Below the pieces are notes generated by a model, which made no database searches, was not told where the DNA came from, and saw only the letters and a program-made list of their open reading frames with translations. Positions 17,356 to 26,495 of a DNA stretch of 44,624 nt are shown here, one piece after another (within the stretch, counting starts at the first letter, position 1; each line of letters begins with the position of its first letter). Source of the DNA: an uncultured Bacteroidaceae bacterium (GTDB taxonomy: Bacteria; Bacteroidota; Bacteroidia; Bacteroidales; Bacteroidaceae); the NCBI GenBank assembly GCA_904502235.1, contig CAJGDP010000014.1, positions 1-44,624 on the forward strand, in the 5' to 3' direction. Position numbers and translations under genes: made by a program.

Positions 17356-17371
17356 TAAAAGATTTGAAGCG

Positions 17372-18127
17372 ATGGAAAATTTACTTGAAATAAAGAACCT
17401 TCATGCCACAATTGATGGCAAGGAGATATTGAAAGGTATAAACCTTACAGTTAAGGCAGGCGAGGTGCATGCCATAATGGGACCGAACGGTTCGGGCAAG
17501 AGTACCCTGAGCAATGTACTTGTGGGACACCCTGCATACACCGTTACCGAAGGCGAAGTCATTTACAAGGGTAAGAATCTGCTTGAACTTGCTCCGGAAG
17601 ACCGTAGCCACGAAGGTCTGTTCCTCTCGTTCCAGTACCCCGTGGAAATTCCCGGTGTGAGCATCACCAACTTCATGCGTGCGGCAATAAATGCAAAGCG
17701 CGAGTATCTTGGACAGGAGCCGATGAATGCCACTGAGTTCCTGAAGATGATGCGCGAGAAGAGAGCAATGGTAAATCTCGACAGCAAACTGGCTAACCGT
17801 TCGGTAAACGAGGGATTCAGCGGTGGCGAGAAAAAACGCAACGAGATTTTCCAGATGGCAATGCTGGAGCCTACATTGAGCATCCTTGACGAGACTGATT
17901 CAGGACTCGACATCGACGCATTGCGCATTGTTGCCGAGGGTGTGAACAAGCTTAAACGCGAAGATACATCAAGCCTGGTAATCACTCACTACCAGCGACT
18001 GCTCGACTACATAAAGCCGGACATCGTACATATCCTATACAACGGCAAGATTGTAAAGACTGCCGGTCCCGAGCTTGTAATGGAACTTGAAGAACGCGGT
18101 TACGACTGGATTAAAAACGAGAATTGA
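17372..18127 (+). CDS. sufC: SUF system ATPase SufC
   Basis: The product has 251 residues, an ABC-type ATPase without membrane segments. Walker A is GPNGSGKST at 37-45, the Q-loop lies in LSFQYPVEIPGVS, the signature is FSGGEKKR, and Walker B is LSILDETDSGLDID followed by ITHYQRLL with the switch histidine. SufC hydrolyses ATP to drive conformational change in SufBC2D during cluster assembly. The ATG at 17372 gives the normal N-terminus (MENLLEIKNLHATI); an earlier in-frame start would overlap sufB. It ends one base before the sufD ATG region (TGAAATG), so coupling is likely. Confidence 0.97.
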   Translation: MENLLEIKNLHATIDGKEILKGINLTVKAGEVHAIMGPNGSGKSTLSNVLVGHPAYTVTEGEVIYKGKNLLELAPEDRSHEGLFLSFQYPVEIPGVSITNFMRAAINAKREYLGQEPMNATEFLKMMREKRAMVNLDSKLANRSVNEGFSGGEKKRNEIFQMAMLEPTLSILDETDSGLDIDALRIVAEGVNKLKREDTSSLVITHYQRLLDYIKPDIVHILYNGKIVKTAGPELVMELEERGYDWIKNEN

Positions 18128-18128
18128 A

Positions 18129-19469
18129 ATGGAGTGTGCTCAGGAATACATAAGATTATTCGAGGATAACAGAGCGTTGATTGATGAGCCATGTACACAG
18201 AAGCTCAACGATGAACGCGAAAAAGCCTTTGCACGCTTCAAATCAAGCGGTTTCCCGACACCCAAGGAGGAGAACTGGCTTCACACGAACATTGCCAAAA
18301 AGTTCGAAACCAATTACGGAATCGACCTTGGACGCAAAGCGCGTGCAAAAGAAGTAAAGGGCAGTTTCACCTGTGATGTTCCAAACCTGAAGACTGTGCG
18401 TGGCTATATTGTCAACGACAGTTTCATCATTGCGGAAAACGACCGCAATAAACTGCCCGAAGGCGTGCTTATAGGTAACATAAACGAAATAGCCCAACAC
18501 CACCCTGCTTTGATAGAGAGGTTCTACAACACGCTTGCCGAAAAAGGCGACAGCATAGTACAGTTCAACACATCGTTCATACAGGATGGTATTGTGTTGT
18601 ATGTTCCCAAGAACACAATAATCGAAGACACAATTCAGATTGTTGCATTGTTGCAGACAAATGTGGATATACTTACAAACCGCAGACTGCTTGTGATAAT
18701 GGAAGAGAACAGCCATGCAAGCCTTCTGTTGTGCGACCATTCGTCAACAGACCGTAAATCCTTGTCTATAGAAGTGTCAGAGGTGTTTATCGGACGCGGT
18801 GCATCACTCGACCTTTATGAGTTGGAAGAGACAACAGAGAGCAATACCCGTTTGGGGAACCTGTTTGTAAATCAGGAGCACGACAGCCGTTTCAACCATT
18901 GCAACATTACACTCACAAACGGTTTCACACGCAACTACATTGGGGTTACACTCAATGGCGAAGGTGCCGAGACAAATGTGAATGGTCTTGCCATAGGCGA
19001 CAAGAAACAGCATATCGACAACCGCACACTTGTTGAGCACAAAAAGGGACACTGCACAAGCAACGAGTTGTACAAATACATCCTCGACGAAGAATCCGTC
19101 GGAGTGTTTGCCGGCAAGATGCTCATACACACCGACGCGCAGCAGACGATGTCGCAACAGACAAACCGCAATCTGTGTCTTACAAGTTGTGCACGTATGT
19201 ATGCACAGCCACAACTCGAGATTTATGCCGATGATGTGAAGTGCAGCCACGGTTCTACCGTAGGACAACTCGACGAGAACGCGCTATTCTATATGCAGCA
19301 GCGTGGTATACCGGCCGAAGAGGCACGCCATCTGCTTATGTATGCCTTTGCCGGTGAGGTTATAGACAACATCAAGCTTGAACCTCTGCGCGAACGTCTG
19401 CATATACTTGTTGAAAAGAGATTCCGTGGCGAGTTGAACCATTGTAAAGGATGCAATCTTTGTAAATAA
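18129..19469 (+). CDS. sufD: Fe-S cluster assembly protein SufD
   Basis: The product has 446 residues, related to SufB in its beta-helical core. Typical stretches are GFPTPKEENWLHTN near the N-terminus (trimmed in sequence from the usual family GxPxxKxExWKYTxL), NGLAIGDKKQHIDNRTLVEHKKGH, and KCSHGSTVGQLDENALFYMQQRGI near the C-terminus, including the histidine important in SufD. It pairs with SufB and SufC. The ATG at 18129 lies just after the sufC stop. Its last residues HCKGCNLCK contain a small cysteine cluster, which could bind metal; that is only a visual observation. Confidence 0.95.
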   Translation: MECAQEYIRLFEDNRALIDEPCTQKLNDEREKAFARFKSSGFPTPKEENWLHTNIAKKFETNYGIDLGRKARAKEVKGSFTCDVPNLKTVRGYIVNDSFIIAENDRNKLPEGVLIGNINEIAQHHPALIERFYNTLAEKGDSIVQFNTSFIQDGIVLYVPKNTIIEDTIQIVALLQTNVDILTNRRLLVIMEENSHASLLLCDHSSTDRKSLSIEVSEVFIGRGASLDLYELEETTESNTRLGNLFVNQEHDSRFNHCNITLTNGFTRNYIGVTLNGEGAETNVNGLAIGDKKQHIDNRTLVEHKKGHCTSNELYKYILDEESVGVFAGKMLIHTDAQQTMSQQTNRNLCLTSCARMYAQPQLEIYADDVKCSHGSTVGQLDENALFYMQQRGIPAEEARHLLMYAFAGEVIDNIKLEPLRERLHILVEKRFRGELNHCKGCNLCK

Positions 19470-19479
19470 CATAAAGAAT

Positions 19480-20691
19480 ATGCTTAACATAGAGGATATA
19501 CGCAAGGAATTCCCGATACTCGATACACTGGTATACAACAGACCGCTTGTATATCTTGACAATGCCGCAACCACACAGAAACCCAAATGTGTCATCGACA
19601 CCATAAGCGAGGTTTATTCCACGATGAATTCAAATGTTCATCGTGGTGTGCACCATCTATCACAGGTTGCGACATGCGCCATGGAGAAGAGTCGCGAAAC
19701 GGTAAGGGATTTCATCGGTGCAAAAGAGTGTTGTGAAATAATTTTCACACGCGGAACGACAGAGAGCATAAACCTTGTTGCATCGTCATTCGCAGAGACA
19801 TTCATGAAAGAGGGTGACGAGGTTATCATATCCACTATGGAACACCATAGCAATATTGTGCCATGGCAACTGTTGCAGGAACGCCGCGGTATAAAGATTC
19901 GTGTAATTCCGCTTACCGGTAACTGTAGACTGGACATTGAGGCATACAGGAATCTGTTCAACGAAAAGACAAAGATTGTAAGTGTCGCACATGTATCCAA
20001 CGTACTTGGTTCAACCAATCCAATAAAGGAGATTATCGAGATTGCTCACAACCACAATGTTCCCGTATTGGTTGACGGTGCGCAAAGCATACCGCACAAA
20101 AAGATTAACGTACAGGAACTCGATGCCGACTTTTTTGTATTCAGCGGACACAAGATTTACGCGCCCACAGGAATCGGTGTTCTTTATGGTAAAAAAAAGT
20201 GGCTTGAAGCAATGCAACCATACCATGGAGGTGGCGAAATGATAAAGAGCGTAAGTTTCAGCAAGACCACATTCAATGAATTGCCTTACAAATTCGAAGC
20301 CGGTACTCCCGATTATGTCGGTATAATAGCATTGGGAAGAGCACTCGAATGGGTAAACTCAATAGGTATCGAAAACATTGCATCACACGAACAGGAACTT
20401 ACACGTTATGCAGTGGAACAGTTGAATACAATTCCGGGGATGCGTATATTCGGAGAGCCCGACAGTGCTGCCGTATCATTCCTTGTGGGCGACATTCATC
20501 CTGCAGACATAGGAACAATCATCGACCGTCTCGGCATAGCAATACGCACCGGACACCATTGTGCCCAACCTTTGATTGACCACTTGGGAATACCCGGTAC
20601 AGCGCGTGCATCATTTGCCGTATACAACACAAAAGAGGAGATTGATACACTGATACAAGGCATCGCAAGAGCCGTTAAAATGTTGTCGTAA
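19480..20691 (+). CDS. sufS: Cysteine desulfurase SufS
   Basis: The product has 403 residues, a fold-type I PLP enzyme. The PLP-binding lysine is K225 in SGHKIYAPTG; the sulfur-accepting cysteine is C361 in RTGHHCAQP, in the short group II form typical of SufS. YLDNAATTQKP near the N-terminus and DGAQSIPHKKI before the lysine are family motifs. It removes sulfur from cysteine, giving alanine and a persulfide for the SufBCD scaffold. No SufE/SufU partner is encoded next to it. It begins 10 bp after sufD and its stop overlaps the rnhB start by one base (TAATG). Confidence 0.96.
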   Translation: MLNIEDIRKEFPILDTLVYNRPLVYLDNAATTQKPKCVIDTISEVYSTMNSNVHRGVHHLSQVATCAMEKSRETVRDFIGAKECCEIIFTRGTTESINLVASSFAETFMKEGDEVIISTMEHHSNIVPWQLLQERRGIKIRVIPLTGNCRLDIEAYRNLFNEKTKIVSVAHVSNVLGSTNPIKEIIEIAHNHNVPVLVDGAQSIPHKKINVQELDADFFVFSGHKIYAPTGIGVLYGKKKWLEAMQPYHGGGEMIKSVSFSKTTFNELPYKFEAGTPDYVGIIALGRALEWVNSIGIENIASHEQELTRYAVEQLNTIPGMRIFGEPDSAAVSFLVGDIHPADIGTIIDRLGIAIRTGHHCAQPLIDHLGIPGTARASFAVYNTKEEIDTLIQGIARAVKMLS

Positions 20692-21299
20692 TGCTGAAAC
20701 AGTTCCAGACCGAAGGAGTTATAGAAGCCGGATGCGATGAAGCCGGACGCGGATGTCTTGCCGGAGATGTATATGCTGCGGCAGTAATACTTCCACCCGA
20801 TTTCAGCAACGAGTTGCTGAACGACTCAAAGCAACTCAACGAAGCGCAACGCTATCAGTTGCGTAAAGTTATAGAGCGCGATGCAATAGCATGGGCTGTG
20901 GGAATTGTTACAGCCGAAGAAATTGACAAGATCAATATTCTGCGTGCGTCGATACTGGCCATGCATCGTGCCGTGGATGCGCTGAATGTACGTCCCGAAC
21001 ATCTGTTGATTGACGGAAACAAGTTCAACCCATATCCCGGAATCACACACAACACTGTGGTCAAAGGCGATGCAACATACATGAGCATAGCGGCGGCTTC
21101 GATTCTTGCAAAGACATACCGCGATGACTATATGATGCGTATTGCACAGGAATATCCGATGTACGATTGGCAGAACAACAAGGGCTACCCCACTGCAAAG
21201 CACAGAGCCGCCATAAGAGAATTCGGAACCACACCATACCATCGCATGACGTTCAACCTGTTGGGCGAAGAACCAGAACAACTGAAATTGGATTTCTGA
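20691..21299 (+). CDS. rnhB: Ribonuclease HII
   Basis: The product has 202 residues. The catalytic acidic residues of RNase HII are visible: D16 and E17 in GCDEAGRG, D108 in LLIDGN, and D127 in VKGDATYMSIAAASILAK. GYPTAKHRAAI and TPYHRMTF near the C-terminus are also conserved. It cuts the RNA part of RNA-DNA hybrids and single ribonucleotides in DNA. It is the last gene of the long operon, its ATG overlapping the sufS stop, and a strong terminator follows seven bases after its stop. Confidence 0.95.
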   Translation: MLKQFQTEGVIEAGCDEAGRGCLAGDVYAAAVILPPDFSNELLNDSKQLNEAQRYQLRKVIERDAIAWAVGIVTAEEIDKINILRASILAMHRAVDALNVRPEHLLIDGNKFNPYPGITHNTVVKGDATYMSIAAASILAKTYRDDYMMRIAQEYPMYDWQNNKGYPTAKHRAAIREFGTTPYHRMTFNLLGEEPEQLKLDF

Positions 21300-21305
21300 T
21301 AAAAC

Positions 21306-21335
21306 AAAAATAAAGAGCCGTGGCTCTTTATTTTT
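21306..21335. terminator. Bidirectional terminator between rnhB and fucP
   Basis: A perfect 14-bp inverted repeat (21306-21319 and 21322-21335) has a GT at its centre, A-rich on the left and T-rich on the right, so it can end both convergent transcripts. The fucP stop codon (21328-21330) lies inside the right arm. Confidence 0.85.
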
Positions 21336-22626
21336 GCTTTATACTATATCCGTATAGTGTAACAACCATGAAACATAGCAACGGCAGTGCAAAAGAGACA
21401 TTCACCGCCGGCATGCCGAACAATTCCCCACAATCTATAACAGCACCCTGCAAAGGCGGCATAAGTGCACCGCCCACAATGGCCATCACCAAGAATGCGG
21501 CACCTAAAGTTGAATCCTCGCTATCTACATTCTCCAAAGCTATACCGTATATTGTCGGGAACATAAGAGACATGAACAGGCTTATGGCAATAAGACAATA
21601 AAGACCTGTCATTCCCTGAATGAAGATTGCACCAGTGGTGCAAATCACAGCACCTATTCCGAAGTACGTCAAAAGACGGTGCGACTTTATGAAACGCATC
21701 AGATATGTAGTAATGAATCTTCCCGAGAGGAAGAGAATCATTGCAAGAATGTTATATTCCTCAGCTGTGGCCTTGTTTATACCAAGATTATTGGCATACT
21801 GTATTATGAATGTCCACACCATAATCTGTGCCGCAACATAGAACATCTGTGCTACAACTCCATATCGGTAACGACGATTGTGCCATAGATGCGACAGCAC
21901 CACCCTGTTGCTGACAGGTTTCTCATTACTTCTGACACGTGGTATTCTCGCTAATGAAATCATCACAAACACCACCAATACAATCAACCCTAACATAACA
22001 TAAGGGTTACGTATTATCTCAAGGTCGTGCAGACGGATTTCCGCCTTTTCTGCAGCAGTCAGTCCATGGAACAGGATTTCACCGCAAGCATCACGTTTGT
22101 CGGAAATTAGTTGTGGCAGAACGACATTCGATGCTATTGCCATACCCACTAGAGAACCCACCGGATTGAATGCCTGCGCAAGATTCAATCGTTGAGTAGC
22201 CGTTTCCTTTGCACCTAACGAAAGTATAAGCGGATTAGCCGTTGTCTCAAGAAAAGCCAAGCCGAATGTGAGTATATAAAGCGAGAAACAGAAGAACGAA
22301 AAAGCCTGATAATGCGCTGCCGGAATAAAAAGGAATGCTCCCAAAGCATACAGTCCCAATCCCAAAAGAATGGCACTCTTATAGCTGAAACGACGGATGA
22401 ACAACGCTGCAGGAACAGCCATTGTTGCATATCCGCCATAGAAAGCAAACTGCACCAGTGCAGCCTGCGAAGCCGGCAGTTCCATCAATGTCTGGAAAGC
22501 GGCAACCATAGGATTGGTTATACCATTTGCAAAAGCCCACAACGCAAACAGAAGCGTTATAAGAGCAAATGATATCAGATACTTTTTCTCAACCAGTTTT
22601 ACCTTACCCTTCTCTATTATATCCAT
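21328..22626 (-). CDS. fucP: L-fucose:H+ symporter FucP-like permease
   Basis: The product has 432 residues with about 12 predicted membrane spans (MFS). Typical sugar-porter FucP features are FALWAFANGITNPMVAAFQ in the first span, FYGGYATMAVPAALFIRRFSYK, and LAFLETTANPLILSLG in the fourth to fifth spans, followed by LNLAQAFNPVGSLVG. It imports L-fucose (or related sugars) with protons through the inner membrane. It overlaps the upstream mutarotase gene by one base (TAATG), so the two are co-expressed. No fucose isomerase, kinase or aldolase lies nearby, so further catabolic genes must be elsewhere. Confidence 0.9.
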   Translation of the reverse strand: MDIIEKGKVKLVEKKYLISFALITLLFALWAFANGITNPMVAAFQTLMELPASQAALVQFAFYGGYATMAVPAALFIRRFSYKSAILLGLGLYALGAFLFIPAAHYQAFSFFCFSLYILTFGLAFLETTANPLILSLGAKETATQRLNLAQAFNPVGSLVGMAIASNVVLPQLISDKRDACGEILFHGLTAAEKAEIRLHDLEIIRNPYVMLGLIVLVVFVMISLARIPRVRSNEKPVSNRVVLSHLWHNRRYRYGVVAQMFYVAAQIMVWTFIIQYANNLGINKATAEEYNILAMILFLSGRFITTYLMRFIKSHRLLTYFGIGAVICTTGAIFIQGMTGLYCLIAISLFMSLMFPTIYGIALENVDSEDSTLGAAFLVMAIVGGALMPPLQGAVIDCGELFGMPAVNVSFALPLLCFMVVTLYGYSIKQK

Positions 22627-23021
22627 TACTTCTTGTCATAAAGATAAAAGATTCTCTCCATCATACGCCACTTCTCATCGGAAGAGGCACCCTGTGCGGC
22701 AACCTGAAACTCCGACATATAGTCCTCCCACTCCTGCTGTCGTGGCAAAGTGGCAAGACGCTGCATTGCGCTCTCCCAGTCAAAATTGACAGGAGTCTCA
22801 ACAATCATGAACAAACGGGTATCTACAAGATATATCTCCATCTCAAGAATACCCACCTCTTTGATTCCGTCAATAATTTCAGTCCAAGCCTCGCCCTGAC
22901 TATGACGGCGACGATACTCGGCAATCAACTCTGGATTGTCCTTCAAATCAAGAGTCTGACAGAAGCGTTTTACAGGACCGGCGTATTGTTTCACACGGTA
23001 TCCCGCATTTTTATTATCCAT
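22626..23021 (-). CDS. L-rhamnose/L-fucose mutarotase family protein (DUF718)
   Basis: The product has 131 residues, the usual length for the RhaM/COG3254 mutarotase family. Family features include an early Tyr/Lys-rich strand (GYRVKQYAG), EYRRRHSQGEAWTEI with the conserved Tyr and His that act in ring opening, and LFMIVETP later. Mutarotases interconvert alpha and beta anomers of a sugar. Rhamnose mutarotase is the namesake, but the overlap with fucP points to L-fucose as substrate. It lies 17 bp after the SPOR lipoprotein gene, suggesting one transcript of three genes. Confidence 0.82.
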   Translation of the reverse strand: MDNKNAGYRVKQYAGPVKRFCQTLDLKDNPELIAEYRRRHSQGEAWTEIIDGIKEVGILEMEIYLVDTRLFMIVETPVNFDWESAMQRLATLPRQQEWEDYMSEFQVAAQGASSDEKWRMMERIFYLYDKK

Positions 23022-23038
23022 AAAAGAGGGATGATTTC

Positions 23039-23527
23039 TTACTTGTTATAAAGCAACCAAGACTTCTGATAATCGCTGTTGTTTGGATGAGCAGCCTTGA
23101 ATCTTGCACGGCTCGAAGCAGCCTCCTCCTTTGTATCGAACGAAGCACAAACCACACGATACATGCCTGTCTCGGAGTTCTGTACCACAATTGCTGCATA
23201 ACCCTCATTCAAAAGAGAATTGCGCACCTTGTCAGCATTCTCTTTTGTAGCAAAACTACCACATACAACACTGAATGCTTTCAATGAAGACTCGTTACCC
23301 GAAGCAACAACAACTTTTTCTGTGCGGTATGCAGTATCTTCAGCAACATTCTTCACTGTAGACGAAGCCACAGGGGAAATTTCCACAGCATTGCTCTGCT
23401 GACCTTGTCCTTCGGCAAGACGAGCCTGCTCATACGCATCCTTATATGCACTCTCCTTTGATGACTTACATGATGAAACAGCAAAAACCGAAGTAATTGC
23501 CAATGCTATAACAAAAAACTTTTTCAT
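23039..23527 (-). CDS. SPOR-domain lipoprotein
   Basis: The product has 162 residues. It starts MKKFFVIALAITSVFAVSSC, a lipoprotein signal with lipobox AVSSC. After a short polar linker the C-terminal part (about residues 85-155) is a SPOR domain, with repeats FSVVCGSFATKENADKVRNS and YRVVCASFDTKEEAASSR. SPOR domains bind denuded glycan strands of septal peptidoglycan, so the protein probably sits in the outer membrane or periplasm near division sites. The start at 23527 is favoured because it gives a clean signal peptide. It heads the operon with mutarotase and fucP, an unexpected pairing. Confidence 0.85.
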   Translation of the reverse strand: MKKFFVIALAITSVFAVSSCKSSKESAYKDAYEQARLAEGQGQQSNAVEISPVASSTVKNVAEDTAYRTEKVVVASGNESSLKAFSVVCGSFATKENADKVRNSLLNEGYAAIVVQNSETGMYRVVCASFDTKEEAASSRARFKAAHPNNSDYQKSWLLYNK

Positions 23528-23562
23528 AACTGTAATTGTATTAATGTTTTCTATATATTCTG

Positions 23563-23570
23563 CAAAATTA
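23563..23570 (-). promoter_or_regulatory. -7 promoter element for the SPOR-mutarotase-fucP operon
   Basis: On the minus strand this reads TAATTTTG, an exact TAnnTTTG, 36 bp before the SPOR lipoprotein start. Confidence 0.5.
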
Positions 23571-23675
23571 CAAAGAATATACCACAATACATCCCACTTT
23601 GTAAAAAAGAATCAGAGTTTTACGTATTTTTTACAATTCACACACTGCTGCCCCATTCTTTCTAAAATAAATATG

Positions 23676-23683
23676 TATTTTTG
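23676..23683 (+). promoter_or_regulatory. -7 promoter element for the M64 peptidase operon
   Basis: TATTTTTG matches TAnnTTTG and lies 30 bp before the ATG at 23713. No obvious TTTG -33 box is present. Confidence 0.5.
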
Positions 23684-23712
23684 CAGACATTAAAACCACA
23701 GAAAAATTTTCC

Positions 23713-25029
23713 ATGAAAAGAGCACTATTGATAATTGCTTTTGTATGCACATTGCTTTCGTGTGCAACAAAGAAAGAGATTGTACCCCCCGTAAAGCACA
23801 CCGATGTAGACTTCCGTGAATATTTCACCGGAAATACAATGCGCTTTGATTTTCACCATGCCGGAAACAATAAAGAAGAGATGTACTTCTTCGACAGAAT
23901 AATCCGCGAAGGTGTCTGGGCCGGTTCAGAAGTTTCTCTCATAAATCCTTTCGATTATGGAGAACAGATGTTCCGCATCATCAACAACGCTACAGGCAAC
24001 GTGATATACAAGAACAACTACTGCACGCTTTTCAACGAGTGGCAGACCACACCTGAAGCCACAACCACAGAGCGTTCGTTCCCCGAAAGCGTTGTTTTTC
24101 CAGAGCCTAAAGAGAATTTCACAATAGAATTCTACGCCCGCAACAAAAGCAACAAATTGTGGGAAAAGAAATACGTGCAGACAATAGATGTAGAAAGCCA
24201 TAATATTGTCCCGGGCAAAATGCCGTACGAGAAATATGATATCCATATAGGTGGAAACATTGCAAACAGCCTTGATATTGTATTGCTCCCCGACGGCTTT
24301 ACAGAAAACGAAAAGGAAAAATTTATCAAAGCATGCAATATGTGGCGCGATGCTCTGTTCAAATACGCACCATTCACCCAGAACAGACACCGCATAAACA
24401 TACGCGCGGTGTGGGCACCGTCGAAAGAAAAAGGTATCGACAAGCCCGGCATTGGGAAATGGGTTGACAACCTTCTCGGAACACGTTTCTACACCTTCGA
24501 CAGCGAACGTTACCAAATGACCGAAGAGTTCCAAAAAGTTCGCGATGTAGCATCGTGCGCACCATACGAGAGCATATTCATCCTCACAAACACCGACAAA
24601 TACGGCGGAGGCGGAATATATAATTTCTACGGATTGGGTTCTGCCGGAAATACTGGATACACTGGCGAAGTTTATGTACACGAATTCGGACACTCACTTA
24701 TGGGACTTGGCGACGAATACATTGAAAAAGGCAACACTGTGAGCGCACTCTACCCCGAAGGATATGAGCCATGGGAAGCGAACCTCACCCGTTTTGTGAA
24801 TTTCAACGGCAAATGGGAAAAACAGATTGCTGAAACCACCCCCATCCCAACACCATACGTTGCTGGAAGTTCTGAGAAAGAGTGGGTTATAGGAGCCTAC
24901 GAAGGCGGAGGGTATCTTGAAAAAGGAATTTTCCGCGGATGGCCCGAATGCATGATGAAAGCCTTGACCGAGTTCTGCCCCATATGTCAGGAAGCCATTA
25001 ACCGATATTTGGATTACATCTGCAGATAA
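23713..25029 (+). CDS. M64 family (IgA peptidase-like) metallopeptidase lipoprotein
   Basis: The product has 438 residues. A lipoprotein signal ends in CTLLSC. After an N-terminal domain of about 150 residues, typical of M64 proteins of Bacteroidetes, the catalytic domain contains HEFGHSLMGLGDEY (H323, E324, H327), the HExxHxxxGLxDEY zinc motif. IVLLPDGFTENE and the late CMMKALTEFCPICQEA also match the family. The family is named for the Clostridium ramosum IgA protease; the substrate here is not known. The first SGNH-type gene begins 14 bp after its stop, so it is probably co-transcribed with the O-acetylation cassette. Confidence 0.88.
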   Translation: MKRALLIIAFVCTLLSCATKKEIVPPVKHTDVDFREYFTGNTMRFDFHHAGNNKEEMYFFDRIIREGVWAGSEVSLINPFDYGEQMFRIINNATGNVIYKNNYCTLFNEWQTTPEATTTERSFPESVVFPEPKENFTIEFYARNKSNKLWEKKYVQTIDVESHNIVPGKMPYEKYDIHIGGNIANSLDIVLLPDGFTENEKEKFIKACNMWRDALFKYAPFTQNRHRINIRAVWAPSKEKGIDKPGIGKWVDNLLGTRFYTFDSERYQMTEEFQKVRDVASCAPYESIFILTNTDKYGGGGIYNFYGLGSAGNTGYTGEVYVHEFGHSLMGLGDEYIEKGNTVSALYPEGYEPWEANLTRFVNFNGKWEKQIAETTPIPTPYVAGSSEKEWVIGAYEGGGYLEKGIFRGWPECMMKALTEFCPICQEAINRYLDYICR

Positions 25030-25043
25030 ATAACAAAGCAGTA

Positions 25044-26495
25044 ATGAATAAAAATTATCTTACACAAGTAGTTATACTTTTTCTACTTACCATCGGTATT
25101 CTGTTTGGAATTTCAACATTTCAATCCAATGATACAAATTTCACAATCAAGAAGATTGACATACTTGCCAACATCCGCAATATACCAGTTGTTACCGACT
25201 CTCTCATAATAGAGACAGCCCCCCCTTCTACTACCGGCAACTATGTTATAAATGACACATCAATAGCAACCGACACCATTATACTGACACCACAAAGCAA
25301 TACTATCATGGTGCGCCCACCAATAACAATTACACCACAACGCAAGCAGGGCGATATCACACTAATTGAAGACTACACCATAGAACAAGCCGGTTTATTG
25401 AATTTTGAAAAAGCGATAAACAGTCTTGACACCTTACAACGTCCCGTTCGCATAGCAGTATTAGGAGACTCATTCATCGAAGCTGATATTCTGACAGAAA
25501 ATATACGTCAACTTTTGCAAGACATGTATGGAGGACACGGAGTTGGTTATGTAGCCATGCATTCCGATTTCCCAGGTTTTAGATATTCCGTTTCTCAATC
25601 ATCATCAGGTTGGGACACATATAGTGTCGCATCTAAACCCGATTACTCCAAGACTTCACTTACTCTGCAATTACATTGCCCTAAAAGCGAAGAAAAAGCA
25701 ATAACAAATTTCAAAGGAGTAAAAAAGCTACGACATCTGAACACATGGGATATTTCAAAAATTGGTTTCATAGCAGGTGCAGAGGGAGTAATATCTGTAA
25801 AATCTGATTCATCCCTATACAATTTTGAAATAAAACCCGAAAACGAGGCACAATTCATTGTTATAGAGGAACACACCCACACTCTGCAGATAAGTTGCGA
25901 ACAATCCGAGATCGCTTTTTGGGGTGCTTGGCTTGACGGAACATCAGGCATTGCTGTTGACAACGTATCAATACGCGGTTATAGCGGAACTACATTGCAA
26001 AACATACCTAACGAACGATTAAGAGAACTCAATAAAGCAATACCATATGACCTTATAGTTTTGCAGTACGGTCTAAACCGCATGAAGCCAACTATAACAG
26101 ATTATAGTAAATACACCACACAACTTGTCGAAGCTATAACACATCTGAAATCTGCATTCCCTAAAACCGACATTTTGATTATAGGCGTCAGTGACCGTTG
26201 TCAGAACATTGACAACTCTCTGCAAACAATGGATGCTGTATATGGTATAATCAAAGCCCAACGCGATGCTGCCATAGAAACACAATGCCACTTTTGGGAT
26301 TGCTGTGAAACCATGAAAACTTTAGGTGGCATGCCTACCTTTGTTGAAAAGAAATGGGCGCACAAAGACTACACCCATCTAGGACATGCCGGAGGCAAAC
26401 CATTGGCTGAAGAATTCGTCAAAGCGTTGAAATATATTCTCGAAAAGGACACACTATCTTATATACCACAATCAGAAGAGATTATACATGAATAA
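25044..26495 (+). CDS. Membrane-anchored SGNH/GDSL-fold esterase or acetyltransferase (first of two)
   Basis: The product has 483 residues. One hydrophobic N-terminal segment (about residues 5-26) anchors or exports it. A linker with Thr/Pro-rich stretches leads to an SGNH domain: block I GDSFIEAD with S143 as nucleophile, IVLQYGLNRM as the Asn-containing block III, and D442-x-x-H445 in DYTHLGH as the Asp/His pair. SGNH proteins paired with MBOAT membrane proteins transfer or remove acetyl groups on envelope or secreted polysaccharides, as in AlgJ/AlgX or PatB. It overlaps the next SGNH gene by 8 bp. The DNA is visibly more AT-rich than the suf or serS regions. Confidence 0.78.
   Translation: MNKNYLTQVVILFLLTIGILFGISTFQSNDTNFTIKKIDILANIRNIPVVTDSLIIETAPPSTTGNYVINDTSIATDTIILTPQSNTIMVRPPITITPQRKQGDITLIEDYTIEQAGLLNFEKAINSLDTLQRPVRIAVLGDSFIEADILTENIRQLLQDMYGGHGVGYVAMHSDFPGFRYSVSQSSSGWDTYSVASKPDYSKTSLTLQLHCPKSEEKAITNFKGVKKLRHLNTWDISKIGFIAGAEGVISVKSDSSLYNFEIKPENEAQFIVIEEHTHTLQISCEQSEIAFWGAWLDGTSGIAVDNVSIRGYSGTTLQNIPNERLRELNKAIPYDLIVLQYGLNRMKPTITDYSKYTTQLVEAITHLKSAFPKTDILIIGVSDRCQNIDNSLQTMDAVYGIIKAQRDAAIETQCHFWDCCETMKTLGGMPTFVEKKWAHKDYTHLGHAGGKPLAEEFVKALKYILEKDTLSYIPQSEEIIHE

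Noticed and set aside
23926..24693. A 255-codon open frame on the minus strand
   Set aside because: It is a shadow of the M64 peptidase gene; Cys/Phe/Val-rich composition and no known motifs.
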